Part shown: positions 16,500 through 25,923 of the stretch, in pieces | Layout of the letters: each line of letters opens with the position of its first letter | Position numbering within the stretch: position 1 is the first letter of the stretch | Origin: JARRQJ01 sp037381915 | Lineage (GTDB): Bacteria > Pseudomonadota > Gammaproteobacteria > DRLM01 | Assembly: GCA_037381915.1 (NCBI GenBank) | Contig: JARRQJ010000005.1 | Coordinates: 1 to 64,000 of the forward strand | Direction: 5' to 3' | Length of the DNA stretch: 64,000 bases | Program-made: the position numbers and the translations under genes | Notes under the pieces: model-generated | Seen by the model: the letters and a program-made list of their open reading frames with translations, nothing else | Told to the model about the DNA's origin: nothing | The model's database searches: none

Positions 16500-18667
16500 C
16501 GCAAGCAGACGAAGGCCTGTACGTGATGTTGATCAGCGTCCACGGCTTGATCCGCAGCCATGATCTGGAATTGGGGCGCGATGCCGATACCGGCGGCCAG
16601 ATCACCTATGTGGTGGAACTGGCGCGGGCCCTGGCGCGGCATCCGCGCATCGCGCGCGTCGACCTGCTCACCCGGTTGGTCGAAGACGCCAAGGTCGACG
16701 ACGCTTACGCCAGACCGGAAGAGCCTTTGACGGACAAGGCCTTCCTCATCCGTATTCCCTGCGGCCCGCGCCGCTATTTGCGCAAGGAGGTGCTATGGCC
16801 CTATCTCGACAGTTTCGCCGATAACGCCCTGAAGTACATCCGCCGCATCGGCAAGGTTCCGGACGTGATCCACAGCCATTACGCCGACGCGGGCCACGTG
16901 GGCGCTCGCCTGGTGGGTTTGCTGGGCGTGCCGCTCGTCCACACCGGTCATTCGTTGGGGCGGGAAAAACAGCGCCGGCTTCTCGATCAAGGCGTGAAGC
17001 CCGAGAGCATCGAAAAGAACTACAATATGAGCGCGCGCATCGAAGCGGAAGAGTTCGCTCTGGACAATGCCGCCATGGTGATCGCCAGCACCCGCCAGGA
17101 AGTGGAACAGCAGTACAGCATTTACGACAATTATCAGCCGGAGAACATGGTGGTGATCCCACCGGGCGTGCAGCTGAGTCGCTTTTATCCGCCGCACCGC
17201 GGCTGGTTCAGGCCGCCGATTTATCTGGAACTCGAGCGTTTTCTGCGCGAACCGCGCAAGCCCATGATCCTCGCCCTGTCGCGCCCCGATGAGCGCAAGA
17301 ATATCGCGACTTTGCTGCGCGCCTATGGCGAGCATCGTGAACTGCAGGATATGGCGAATCTGGTCTTGATCGCCGGGAACCGCGATGACATTCAATCCAT
17401 GGAAAAGGGTCCGCGCGGCGTCCTGAGCGAAGTGTTGATGTTGATCGATCGTTACGATCTTTACGGGCGGGTGGCCTATCCCAAGCACCATCTTGCCGAC
17501 GACGTGCCCATCCTATACCGTCTGGCCGCCAAGAGCGGCGGCGTGTTCATCAATCCCGCCCTCACCGAACCCTTCGGCCTGACCTTGATCGAGGCCGCCG
17601 CCAGCGGGCTGCCCATCGTCGCCACCGAGGACGGCGGGCCGCGCGACATTGTTTCCCATTGCCGCAACGGCGTATTGATCGACCCGCTGGATGCGACGCG
17701 CATGGGGCAGGCGCTGTTCGACGCCATCGCCAACCGCAGCCGCTGGCGGCGCTGGTCCAAGAACGGCGTGCTGGGCGCCCACCGCCATTTCTCCTGGGAG
17801 GGCCACGTCAAGAAATATTTGCAGGAAGTGGACAAAGTGCGCAAGAAGTCCCAGCGCAAGCGCCAGACGGCCGCGACCAAGAGCAAGCTGCCGACGTCCG
17901 ACCGCCTGTTGGTAAGCGATATCGACAACACCTTGATCGGCGACTGGGAGGCCCTGCAGGCCTTGCTGGAAAAGATCCGCAACGCCAACGGCCAGGTGGG
18001 TTTCGGGATTGCCACCGGCCGGCGCCTGGAGAGTGCGCTCAAGGTCTTGAAGGAGTGGAAGGTACCCTTGCCGGACGTACTGGTTACCGCGGTGGGCACC
18101 GAAATCTACTACCGCGATTCGACGGAGCCCGACCCGGGTTATCAGATGCATCTGGATTACCGCTGGGAACCGAATGCCGTGCGCGAGGCGATGCAGAGCC
18201 TGTCGGGCATCCGCGTGCAGGGGCCGACGGAACAGCGCCGTTATAAGATCAGTTATTTCATGGATCCGGAAAAGGCGCCCAGTGTGCGGGAGATCATCGG
18301 CCGCCTCCGCCAACGGCACCTGCATGCCAATGTGGTCTTTTCCCACGGCATGTATCTGGACATTTTGCCGGTGCGCGCCTCGAAGGGCGGCGCTATTCGT
18401 TATTTGGCTGACAAATGGGGAATACCGGTCGATAGCATTTTGGTGGCGGGCGATTCCGGCAACGATGAGGAGATGCTGAGCGGCAATACCCTGGGTGTGG
18501 TGGTGGGCAATCACAGTGCAGAACTGGAGGTGTTGCGCGACCGCGAACGCATATATTTCGCAGATGGCCATTATGCTTGGGGGATTCTGGAAGGCATAGA
18601 GTATTACGATTTTTTCGGATCGCTGCGCGCCGTCCGTGAACAAGAACAAGGTGTGGTCAATGAATGA
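16496..18667 (+). CDS. Fused sucrose-phosphate synthase / sucrose-phosphate phosphatase
   Basis: ATG 16496 overlaps the kinase stop (ATGA), indicating translational coupling; GTG 16487 is an alternative. Residues about 1-460 form a GT-B glycosyltransferase: the N-terminal LISVHGLIRSHDLELGRDADTGGQ motif binds sugar phosphate, and EPFGLTLIEAAASG is the nucleotide-sugar E-x7-E element. After a basic linker, residues about 470-723 form a HAD phosphatase with the nucleophile motif D475-I-D477 in LVSDIDNTL and a late GDSGNDEEML. The protein should join UDP-glucose (or ADP-glucose) to fructose-6-phosphate and then dephosphorylate the product to sucrose. Both halves look intact. It is followed by sucrose synthase with an 8-nt overlap. 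Confidence 0.93.
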   Translation: MTQADEGLYVMLISVHGLIRSHDLELGRDADTGGQITYVVELARALARHPRIARVDLLTRLVEDAKVDDAYARPEEPLTDKAFLIRIPCGPRRYLRKEVLWPYLDSFADNALKYIRRIGKVPDVIHSHYADAGHVGARLVGLLGVPLVHTGHSLGREKQRRLLDQGVKPESIEKNYNMSARIEAEEFALDNAAMVIASTRQEVEQQYSIYDNYQPENMVVIPPGVQLSRFYPPHRGWFRPPIYLELERFLREPRKPMILALSRPDERKNIATLLRAYGEHRELQDMANLVLIAGNRDDIQSMEKGPRGVLSEVLMLIDRYDLYGRVAYPKHHLADDVPILYRLAAKSGGVFINPALTEPFGLTLIEAAASGLPIVATEDGGPRDIVSHCRNGVLIDPLDATRMGQALFDAIANRSRWRRWSKNGVLGAHRHFSWEGHVKKYLQEVDKVRKKSQRKRQTAATKSKLPTSDRLLVSDIDNTLIGDWEALQALLEKIRNANGQVGFGIATGRRLESALKVLKEWKVPLPDVLVTAVGTEIYYRDSTEPDPGYQMHLDYRWEPNAVREAMQSLSGIRVQGPTEQRRYKISYFMDPEKAPSVREIIGRLRQRHLHANVVFSHGMYLDILPVRASKGGAIRYLADKWGIPVDSILVAGDSGNDEEMLSGNTLGVVVGNHSAELEVLRDRERIYFADGHYAWGILEGIEYYDFFGSLRAVREQEQGVVNE

Positions 18668-21053
18668 TGATAAGTTAGGGACGTTCGTCGAATCCCATCG
18701 CGAGGCCGTGTACATGTTGTTGCGCCGCTATGCCGCGCTGGGTAGACCGTTCCTGCTGCGGTCGGAGTTATGGGACGAGTTTTCCAATTTTTGCCACGAT
18801 AGCGACTTCGCCGCCTTGCTGGATTCGCCCTTGGCGGATACGATCCGCATCACCCAGGAGGCGGCGGTGGGATCGCCGTGGATTTACTATGTGACGCGAC
18901 GCTATGTAGCGCGCTCGCGGCACTTTCGTATTCACACCGAGTCCCTGCGCATGGAGAGCGTCTCCGTCTCGGAATATCTGCAGTTCAAGGAACTCCTGGT
19001 GAATGGCGGGGGAGTCGATCCCTGGGCGCTGGAATTCGATATTGCGCCGTTCAATCGCGACTTTCCCAAGCTGCAGGAGACGCGCTCCATCGGCCGCGGC
19101 GTGGAGTTCCTCAACCGCCGCCTCTCCAGCCAGCTCTTTCAGGCACTGGGGAAGGGCGACCGGGGCCTGCTGGATTTCCTGCGCGTGCATCAGGTCCAGG
19201 GTCAGCAATTGATGTTGAGCGGCCGCATCGACGAGGTCACCGATCTGCGGCGCTGTTTGCGCGAAGCGGATGACTATCTGGCGCGCCAGCCCGCCGATGC
19301 CGGCTGGGAGCAAGTGGGTTCCGCCTTGCAGGGCATCGGGCTGGAACCGGGGTGGGGGCGCACGGTGGCGCGCATGCGCGAGACCCTGGCCCTACTATCC
19401 GATATCCTCGAGGCCCCGGAGCCGGGCAACCTGGAACGCTTCTTGAGCCGCATCCCCATGATCTTCAGCGTGGTGATCCTGTCGCCCCACGGCTATTTCG
19501 GCCAGGCCAACGTCCTGGGACTGCCCGATACCGGCGGCCAGGTCGTCTATATCCTCGATCAAGTGCGGGCCCTGGAGCACGAGATGCGCAAACGGCTCGA
19601 CGAACAGGGTTTGGACATCGAGCCGAAGATTCTGGTGGTGACGCGCCTGATCCCCGAGACGCCCCACGGTACCACCTGCAATCAGCGCCTGGAAGACATC
19701 GCCGGTACCAGCAATGCTGCAGTCCTGCGGGTGCCGTTCCGCGGTCCCAACGACGAAGTGATTCCGCAGTGGGTCTCCCGTTTCGAGATCTGGCCCTATC
19801 TGGAACGTTTCAGCATCGAAGTGGAAAAGGAGGTCCTGGCGGAATTGGGCGCACGACCCGATCTCGTCGTCGGCAATTACTCCGACGGCAATCTGGTGGC
19901 CACGCTGCTGTCACAACGCCTGCACGTGACCCAGTGCAACATCGCCCACGCCCTGGAAAAGACCAAATACCTGATGTCCGACCTTTATTGGCGCGACAAC
20001 GAACCGCAATATCATTTCAGCTGCCAGTTCACCGCCGATCTCATCGCCATGAACGCCGCCGACTTCATCATTACCAGCACCTATCAGGAGATCGCCGGGC
20101 GCGAGGACAGCGTCGGCCAGTACGAGAGCTACAGCGCCTTCACCATGCCGGGATTGTATCGCGTGGTGCAGGGCATGGATCCCTTCGATCCCAAATTCAA
20201 CATCGTCTCTCCGGGGGCCGACGCCCAGGTGTATTTTCCCTACAGCGAAACCCCGCGGCGCTTGACCAAACTGGTGGACGAAATCGAGGCCATGATTTAC
20301 CAGCCGGATTATCCCGGGGCGCGCGGTCAGTTGGCGAATCACGATAAACCCCTGTTGTTTACCATGGCGCGTCTCGACCGCATCAAGAACATCACCGGGC
20401 TGGTGGAGTGGTATGGTCAGAGCAAGGCGCTGCGCGAGCAGGCCAATCTGGTGGTGGTGGCGGGCTATATCGATGCCGCTCAGTCGACGGACGCGGAGGA
20501 ACAGGAGCAGATCGCCCGCATGCACGAGCTGATGAGCCATTATCAGTTGGATGGTGACATGCGCTGGTTGGGCCTCCGTCTGGAAAAGAATTTCACCGGG
20601 GAGTTGTACCGTTACATCGCCGACCGCCGCGGCGCCTTCGTGCAGCCGGCCCTGTTCGAGGCCTTCGGCCTCACTGTCATCGAGGCCATGACCTCCGGTC
20701 TGCCCACCTTCGCCACCTGGTTCGGCGGTCCCCTGGAGATTATCGAAAACGGCGTATCCGGATTCCATATCGACCCCAACCATGGCGATCGCGCCGCCGC
20801 CAGCATCGCGGAATTCTTCGCTCGCTGCCGGGCCGAGTCAGATTATTGGCATAGGATCTCGGGTGGCGCGGTACAGCGGGTGCAGCGTCGTTACACCTGG
20901 GAACTCTATGCGGAGCGGATGATGACCCTGTCGCGTATCTACGGCTTTTGGAAATACGTGACCAATCTGGAGCGCGACGAGACACGGCGTTACCTACAGA
21001 TGTTCTACGGCCTGCAGTACCGGCCTCTGGCGGAAAAACTGCTGCCACGCTGA
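18660..21053 (+). CDS. Sucrose synthase
   Basis: Start ATG 18660 overlaps the end of the SPS-SPP gene by 8 nt; GTG 18636 would only add eight residues. The 797-residue length matches plant and bacterial sucrose synthases. The N-terminal 270 residues are the regulatory region of the family. The GT-B core follows, with ILSPHGYFGQANVLGLPDTGGQ, NIAHALEKTKY, MARLDRIKNITGLVEWYG and EAFGLTVIEAM. It reversibly converts sucrose plus NDP to NDP-glucose plus fructose. Together with SPS-SPP and fructokinase it allows storage and recovery of carbon as sucrose. UDP or ADP preference cannot be decided from this reading. Confidence 0.95.
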   Translation: MNDDKLGTFVESHREAVYMLLRRYAALGRPFLLRSELWDEFSNFCHDSDFAALLDSPLADTIRITQEAAVGSPWIYYVTRRYVARSRHFRIHTESLRMESVSVSEYLQFKELLVNGGGVDPWALEFDIAPFNRDFPKLQETRSIGRGVEFLNRRLSSQLFQALGKGDRGLLDFLRVHQVQGQQLMLSGRIDEVTDLRRCLREADDYLARQPADAGWEQVGSALQGIGLEPGWGRTVARMRETLALLSDILEAPEPGNLERFLSRIPMIFSVVILSPHGYFGQANVLGLPDTGGQVVYILDQVRALEHEMRKRLDEQGLDIEPKILVVTRLIPETPHGTTCNQRLEDIAGTSNAAVLRVPFRGPNDEVIPQWVSRFEIWPYLERFSIEVEKEVLAELGARPDLVVGNYSDGNLVATLLSQRLHVTQCNIAHALEKTKYLMSDLYWRDNEPQYHFSCQFTADLIAMNAADFIITSTYQEIAGREDSVGQYESYSAFTMPGLYRVVQGMDPFDPKFNIVSPGADAQVYFPYSETPRRLTKLVDEIEAMIYQPDYPGARGQLANHDKPLLFTMARLDRIKNITGLVEWYGQSKALREQANLVVVAGYIDAAQSTDAEEQEQIARMHELMSHYQLDGDMRWLGLRLEKNFTGELYRYIADRRGAFVQPALFEAFGLTVIEAMTSGLPTFATWFGGPLEIIENGVSGFHIDPNHGDRAAASIAEFFARCRAESDYWHRISGGAVQRVQRRYTWELYAERMMTLSRIYGFWKYVTNLERDETRRYLQMFYGLQYRPLAEKLLPR

Positions 21054-21104
21054 CCCGGTCGAGTATCATTGATCGGTCCCCGGCGCAGAGCATGGAGGTG
21101 AATC

Positions 21105-22010
21105 ATGGACTTGATCCTGGAATATTTTCGCAATATCAAATGGGAAGACATCATCTTTGCCGGCTTGAGGATCCTGCTGATCCTTATCATGGTGTGGGTC
21201 TTCATCGCTGTCGTGCGCAAGCTGCTTCACCGGCTGGAGGAGGCCTTGATCGCCAAGGCCCACGCAGAAGGCGAGGTGCCCGGCGAGGCGGCCAAGCGCG
21301 CCGAGACCCTGGTGCGCCTGTTGCGCCAAGGGGTGGTCATCGTCGTGTGGGTTATGGCGTTTCTGCTGATCTTGCGGCAACTGGGCGTGGACATCGGTCC
21401 CGTTCTGGCCAGTGCCGGTATTGTCGGGGTGGCGGTGGGTTTCGGCGCCCAGCATCTGGTGCGCGATGTGATCTCCGGCTTTTTCATGATCCTGGAGAAC
21501 CAGGTGCGCGTCGGCGACGTGGCCATCATCAACGGTACGGGCGGCCTGGTGGAAAAGATCAATTTCCGCACCATCGTGCTGCGCGACCTCAGCGGCATCG
21601 TACACACCTTCCCTAACGGCACCATCAATACCCTGGCCAACATGACCCGCGAATGGTCGGCCTTCGTCTTCGATATCGGCGTGGCCTACAAGGAAGACAC
21701 CGACAAGGTGGTCGCGCTGCTGCGGCAGGTGGGTGCCGAGCTGCGCCAGGATCCGCACTTCGGGCCGCTGATGCTCGACGACGTGGAGATCTTCGGCGTG
21801 GACAAATTCGCCGATTCGGCGGTGGTCATCAAGGGGCGTACCCGGACACTGCCCATCAAGCAATGGGACGTGGGACGGGAGTTTCAGCGCCGGGTGAAGA
21901 AGGCCTTCGATCAAGCGGGGATCGAGATCCCTTTCCCCCACCTGTCGGTGTATTTCGGCGAGGCCAGCAAGCCCTTTCTCGCCCATCTTGTCAAGAGCGC
22001 GCCGGAATGA
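21105..22010 (+). CDS. Small-conductance mechanosensitive channel (MscS family)
   Basis: The 301-residue protein has two or three membrane helices in the first 120 residues (LRILLILIMVWVFIAVV, LLRQGVVIVVWVMAFLLILRQL, then the pore helix). It continues with the MscS beta domain GAQHLVRDVISGFFMILENQ, VRVGDVAIINGTGGLVEKINFRT and FPNGTINTLANMTREWS. It would release osmolytes on hypo-osmotic shock. GGAGG lies 7 nt before the ATG. Its position 51 nt after sucrose synthase is suggestive, since sucrose is a compatible solute and a channel would let it out on downshift; this link is inference. Confidence 0.92.
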   Translation: MDLILEYFRNIKWEDIIFAGLRILLILIMVWVFIAVVRKLLHRLEEALIAKAHAEGEVPGEAAKRAETLVRLLRQGVVIVVWVMAFLLILRQLGVDIGPVLASAGIVGVAVGFGAQHLVRDVISGFFMILENQVRVGDVAIINGTGGLVEKINFRTIVLRDLSGIVHTFPNGTINTLANMTREWSAFVFDIGVAYKEDTDKVVALLRQVGAELRQDPHFGPLMLDDVEIFGVDKFADSAVVIKGRTRTLPIKQWDVGREFQRRVKKAFDQAGIEIPFPHLSVYFGEASKPFLAHLVKSAPE

Positions 22011-22176
22011 AATAACAGGTAAGATGCACCCGGTGTCCGCCGAACCGCGGCGGTGACGCTCTAATAATATAGAGAAAGCCTGAATGATTCGAAGCCCACC
22101 ATTCCGTGCCTCCCTTGGCCGGCATAGCTGATTATTCAGACACTCCCATAGTAGTGGATATTTTCTTACGCGAGGT

Positions 22177-24145
22177 ATGGTCGTGAGTCTCAATGCCCAG
22201 CAGCGCGCCGCGGTGCGCTATTTGGACGGTCCCCTGCTGGTGCTGGCGGGCGCCGGCAGCGGCAAGACCCGGCTGATCACCCACAAGATCACCTATCTTA
22301 TTAAGCAGTGCGGCATCGCGCCACAGCACATTGCCGCGGTGACCTTTACCAACAAGGCGGCGCGCGAGATGCACAGCCGTGTCGCCGCCCTGCTGGGCGG
22401 CGGGAAGGCCCAGGGGCTGCGGGTGTCCACCTTTCACAGCCTCGGTTTGCACATCCTGCGCCGCGAGACGGCGGCCCTGGGATACCGCCCGAACTTCTCC
22501 ATTCTCGATGCCGAGGACAGCGCCGGCTTGATCCGCGACCTGTTGCGCCGGGAATTCAGCGACGACGGCCAGGTCGGTGCGGTGCAGCGGCAGATCTCCG
22601 CGTGGAAGAACGCCATGGTGGACGCCGAACAGGCATTTACCCTCGCCGCCGGCGATGCGGCCCGGGCCATGGCGGCGGGTTTGTACGGCCAGTATCAACG
22701 CCACCTCAAATCCTACAATGCCGTGGACTTCGACGATCTGATCTTTCTGCCGGCGCGGCTCCTGGGTGAACAGCCCGCAATCCTGGATGCCTGGCAGAAC
22801 CGCATCCGCTACCTGCTGGTGGACGAGTATCAGGACACTAACAGCGGCCAATATCAACTGGTACGTATCCTCACCGGGGCGCGCGGCGCCCTCACCGCGG
22901 TGGGGGACGACGATCAATCGATTTACGCCTGGCGCGGCGCCCAACCGGAGAACCTTGCCCTGTTGCAGCAGGATTTTCCCAGTTTGAAGGTGATCAAGCT
23001 GGAGCAGAATTATCGCTCCACCGGGCGGATCCTCAAGGCCGCCAATCAGCTCATCGCCAACAATCCCCACGTATTCCCGAAATCCTTGTGGTGCGAACTG
23101 GGTTACGGCGACCCGCTACGGGTGATCGAGACCCGCAGCGACGAACATGAAGCGGAGGTGGTGGTCTCGGAGATTCTGAGCCACAAATTCAAGCACCGCG
23201 GCGCTTACCGCGATTATGTCATTCTCTATCGCGGCAACCATCAGGCTCGAGAAGACCCTGCGTGAACAACGCATCCCCTATTATCTCAGCGGCGGCACTT
23301 CGTTTTTCAGCTATGCCGAGGTCAAGGACATCATGGCCTACCTGCGCCTGCTGGTGAATCCCGACGACGACAGCGCATTTCTCCGCGTGGTGAACGTTCC
23401 CCGCCGCGAGATCGGTCCCACCACCGTGGAAAAGCTGGCCGCGTACGCCGGGGGACGCGGTGTCAGCCTGTTTGCCGCCTGTTTTGAGCTGGGGCTCAAG
23501 ACGCAATTGCCCGAGCGCGCTGCGACCCGTCTCGAACAATTCACCCGCTGGCTGGTAGAGCTGGGCGACCGCGGTCAACGTGGCGACCCCATCGCCGCGG
23601 CGCGGGACATGATCGCCGGTGCCAACTACGACCCATCGCCGCGGCGCGGGACATGATCGCCGGTGCCAACTACGAACAGTGGCTGCAGGACACCAGCAAA
23701 GACGAAAAGAGCGCGGAACGGCGCATGGCCAATGTTTGGGAGTTGATCGCATGGATGCAGCGCGTCGCCGAACATAACAGCGAAGACAAGACCCTCGCCG
23801 ACCTGGTAGCGCACATGAGTTTGATGGATATCCTCGAACGCGGCGAGGACGACAGCAGCGCCGATTGTGTGCACCTGTTGACGTTGCATGCCGCCAAAGG
23901 TTTGGAATTTCCCCACGTATTCTTGGCGGGGATGGAAGAATCGCTATTGCCGCACCGCAGCAGTATCGAAGCGGATGATATAGAAGAGGAACGGCGTTTG
24001 GCCTATGTGGGCATCACCCGTTGCCGAACTGCCCGCCGACGATTTGCAGTGGGAGGGCGGCCGCCGCGAAGAGGACCCCGTGCAACGTCAGGAGCGCGGC
24101 CAGGCCCACCTCGCCAATCTGCGCGGATTGTTGAGTTCCGGATGA
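22177..24145 (+). pseudogene. rep: ATP-dependent DNA helicase Rep, disrupted by three lesions
   Basis: Three reading frames in order match one superfamily 1 helicase of the Rep type: LAGAGSGKTRLI (Walker A), LLVDEYQDTN (motif II), DDDQSIYAWRGA (motif III), then ISGGTSFFSYAEVKD-like sequence (here YLSGGTSFF), TLHAAKGLEFPHVF and LAYVGITR, ending with ELPADDLQWEGGRREED in a further frame to the stop at 24145. The frame breaks at about 23245-23251, where bases are missing between NHQAR and LEKTLRE. It breaks again at a 44-bp tandem duplication (23588-23675), and at about 24021, where roughly 29 codons expected between ITR and ELP are missing. GTG 22183 (MSLNAQQ) is the better family-like start; ATG 22177 is the alternative. 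As written it cannot make a full helicase. Confidence 0.9.
23588..23675 (+). repeat. Perfect 44-bp tandem duplication inside rep
   Basis: Bases 23588-23631 and 23632-23675 are identical 44-mers, beginning CCCATCGCCG and ending CAACTACGA. Because 44 is not a multiple of three, the second copy shifts the frame. Removing one copy joins GDPIAAARDMIAGANY directly to EQWLQDTSKDE and restores the helicase frame. Confidence 0.97.
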
Positions 24146-24819
24146 CGATGTTGCGCTTGAACTGCGGCGCTTATTCGAACTTCGATCGAATGAAAAATTT
24201 TCGACTTGACATTTGACAGTATAGATACTTTACTTACTCGTTAAGTATCTCACGAGGGGTGAGTATGACCGATACGGGATCCTATGCCCGTCGGATACAT
24301 GGTTTTGTTCAAACCAAGTTGCGCCGGACCTTACACTGGCGCTGCGTCAGCCCCGTCACCCCCGCTCATTCCCTTCCGAGTTTGTCTTACCCGATCGTTC
24401 CGCCCGTCATGCAGCGGAGACGGCAATGGACGGTGCATCCCTGCGCGCCTAGGCGCGGACGACGTCCAGTGTGTACGGCGCCAGGCTCCGTGCGCAGTCC
24501 ATTGTCGAAATTGCTCACAAGCGTTACCACCCCGGCCCGAATGGGGGCATTCTTCCGTAACGAGGACGGGAGGTTTCCTTCCGTTCTTCCAAGGATGGAG
24601 GGGGAGACACAGGGTGTGACTCCTCCTTTTAAAGAAGAGGTGGCCTGGGGTCGGGGTGGTTCCCTTTAAGCTGTACGAAACGAAGTGTCGGCATCGTTTA
24701 TGTTTTAGTCGTCGCACCGATTCGATAGCGATACCGGCGACGGCGTTTAAGCGAAAGGAGGAACGGGCTCGCCCGGAAAACAGCGGAAATATCCTATAAG
24801 GCATACGGAGGGATGTGGA
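24146..24819. other. Long gap between rep and parA, possible gene remnant
   Basis: This 674-bp stretch begins with a strong-looking promoter and operator region (24206-24250, listed separately), then GAGGGG and ATG 24265 opening MTDTGSYARRIHGFVQTK. The frame stays open to 24669 but soon becomes Pro/Arg/Ser-rich with no recognisable family, and other frames look no better. A degraded gene or an untranslated leader are both possible. The last 200 bp are purine-rich on the plus strand and hold no ORF of note. Confidence 0.4.
24206..24250 (+). promoter_or_regulatory. Promoter-like sequence with an 8-bp inverted repeat
   Basis: Two overlapping -35-like TTGACA hexamers (24206-24211 and 24213-24218) lead into an AT-rich stretch. 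The palindrome AGATACTT (24223-24230) / AAGTATCT (24243-24250) has a 12-nt spacer and lies about where a start site would be. A second short repeat, CTCAC/GTGAG, follows, then GAGGGG and ATG 24265. It reads like a regulated promoter, but no -10 hexamer fits perfectly. Confidence 0.4.
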
Positions 24820-25923
24820 ATGAATGTTATCGCCATTACTAACCAGAAGGGTGGCTGCGGCAAGACCACCTTCGCCATCAATCTCGCAGCGTGTTTGGGG
24901 CGCAAGGGATTGAGTGTCCTGCTCGTCGACATGGATTCACAAGGCCATTGCGGATTGGGTTTGGGCGTCAAACCCGAGGAAACCTGGGCAAGCCTCTATG
25001 AAGTCTTTATGGGTGACCTCGCTCTCTCCAACGTGATCGTCCCATCGGTGGCCCGGGGCGTGGACCTGGTGCCTGGGTTGCCAGATCTCGCGTTCGTGGA
25101 ACAGCGGCTGGCGTTTCGCCAGGATCCGGAAGCCGAACTCTTCAAACAACTGTCCATGTTGGGCAGGCGCTACGACTACGTGGTGCTGGACAGCCATCTG
25201 GCTCTAAACATCCTGGCGGTCAACGCCATCCGCGCCGCCCATCAGATTCTCGTTCCGATCGAGCTGAGTTCCTTTGCCCTGGATGGCATCTCGCGGGTGC
25301 GGGAAGTGGTGACGCAAATGTGCGAGCGGCACGGCGGTTATGCGGAGATCAAGATCGTTCCCTCGCGGGTCAATACCCGCACGCGCCTGGCCAACAGGCT
25401 GTTGGAGAATCTGCGGCGTGACTTGGCGGATGAGCTGCTGCCGGTGATGATACGGGAAAGCGTGCGGGTGCGGGAGGCGGCGGGTACCGGTCGTCCGGTG
25501 ATCGATTTTGCGCCCAAATCCGCGGTGGCGGAGGATTTCTTGAATCTAACCGAGCTGTTGACCGGTGAGGTCGAAACCGTCGAAGAGGAACAGGCGTCGT
25601 CCGAGAGCGATGCGGCGCGTCCCGCCAGCATGACCTTCAGCGAGAGCATGGGCCTCGTCGGCGAGCGGCGGGTGGTATTGAGCTATCACCATTTCCTGGG
25701 GCGGGAATTGCAGATCGCCGGCGACTTCAACGATTGGATCCCGGACTATCTCGTGGAGACCCGCAGCTTCAACGGTACGGTGCAGAAGGTACTGAAGGTG
25801 CCGCCGGGCGCCTATCAGTATCGGGTGATCATCGACGGCGAGTGGCAGGAAGACCCGGTCAATCCGGTGCGGGTACCCAACGATATGGGCGGGACCAACT
25901 CGGTATTGCGGGTAACGGCATGA
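24820..25923 (+). CDS. ParA/MinD-type ATPase fused to a C-terminal CBM48-like glycogen-binding domain
   Basis: The first 250 of 367 residues form a ParA-type ATPase. The deviant Walker A motif KGGCGKTT has signature Lys10 and Lys15. Asp37 and Asp39 lie in LLVDMDSQG, and the Walker B strand is YDYVVLDSH, with an unusual SHL in place of the common PP. A Glu/Ser-rich linker (about 253-270) leads to a beta domain (about 285-367) with LQIAGDFNDWIPD, VPPGAYQYRVIIDGEWQEDP and GGTNSVLRVTA. This is the pattern of CBM48/AMPK glycogen-binding modules, including Trp306 and Trp342. ParA proteins position cargo such as plasmids, carboxysomes or chemoreceptors; the extra domain suggests an alpha-glucan cargo. 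No parB lies nearby. A weak AGGGATG-like site precedes the ATG. Confidence 0.88.
   Translation: MNVIAITNQKGGCGKTTFAINLAACLGRKGLSVLLVDMDSQGHCGLGLGVKPEETWASLYEVFMGDLALSNVIVPSVARGVDLVPGLPDLAFVEQRLAFRQDPEAELFKQLSMLGRRYDYVVLDSHLALNILAVNAIRAAHQILVPIELSSFALDGISRVREVVTQMCERHGGYAEIKIVPSRVNTRTRLANRLLENLRRDLADELLPVMIRESVRVREAAGTGRPVIDFAPKSAVAEDFLNLTELLTGEVETVEEEQASSESDAARPASMTFSESMGLVGERRVVLSYHHFLGRELQIAGDFNDWIPDYLVETRSFNGTVQKVLKVPPGAYQYRVIIDGEWQEDPVNPVRVPNDMGGTNSVLRVTA

Noticed and set aside
17513..18715. 400-codon minus-strand ORF opposite the SPS-SPP gene
   Set aside because: Antisense to an intact enzyme with both catalytic motifs; no independent ribosome-binding site or motif.
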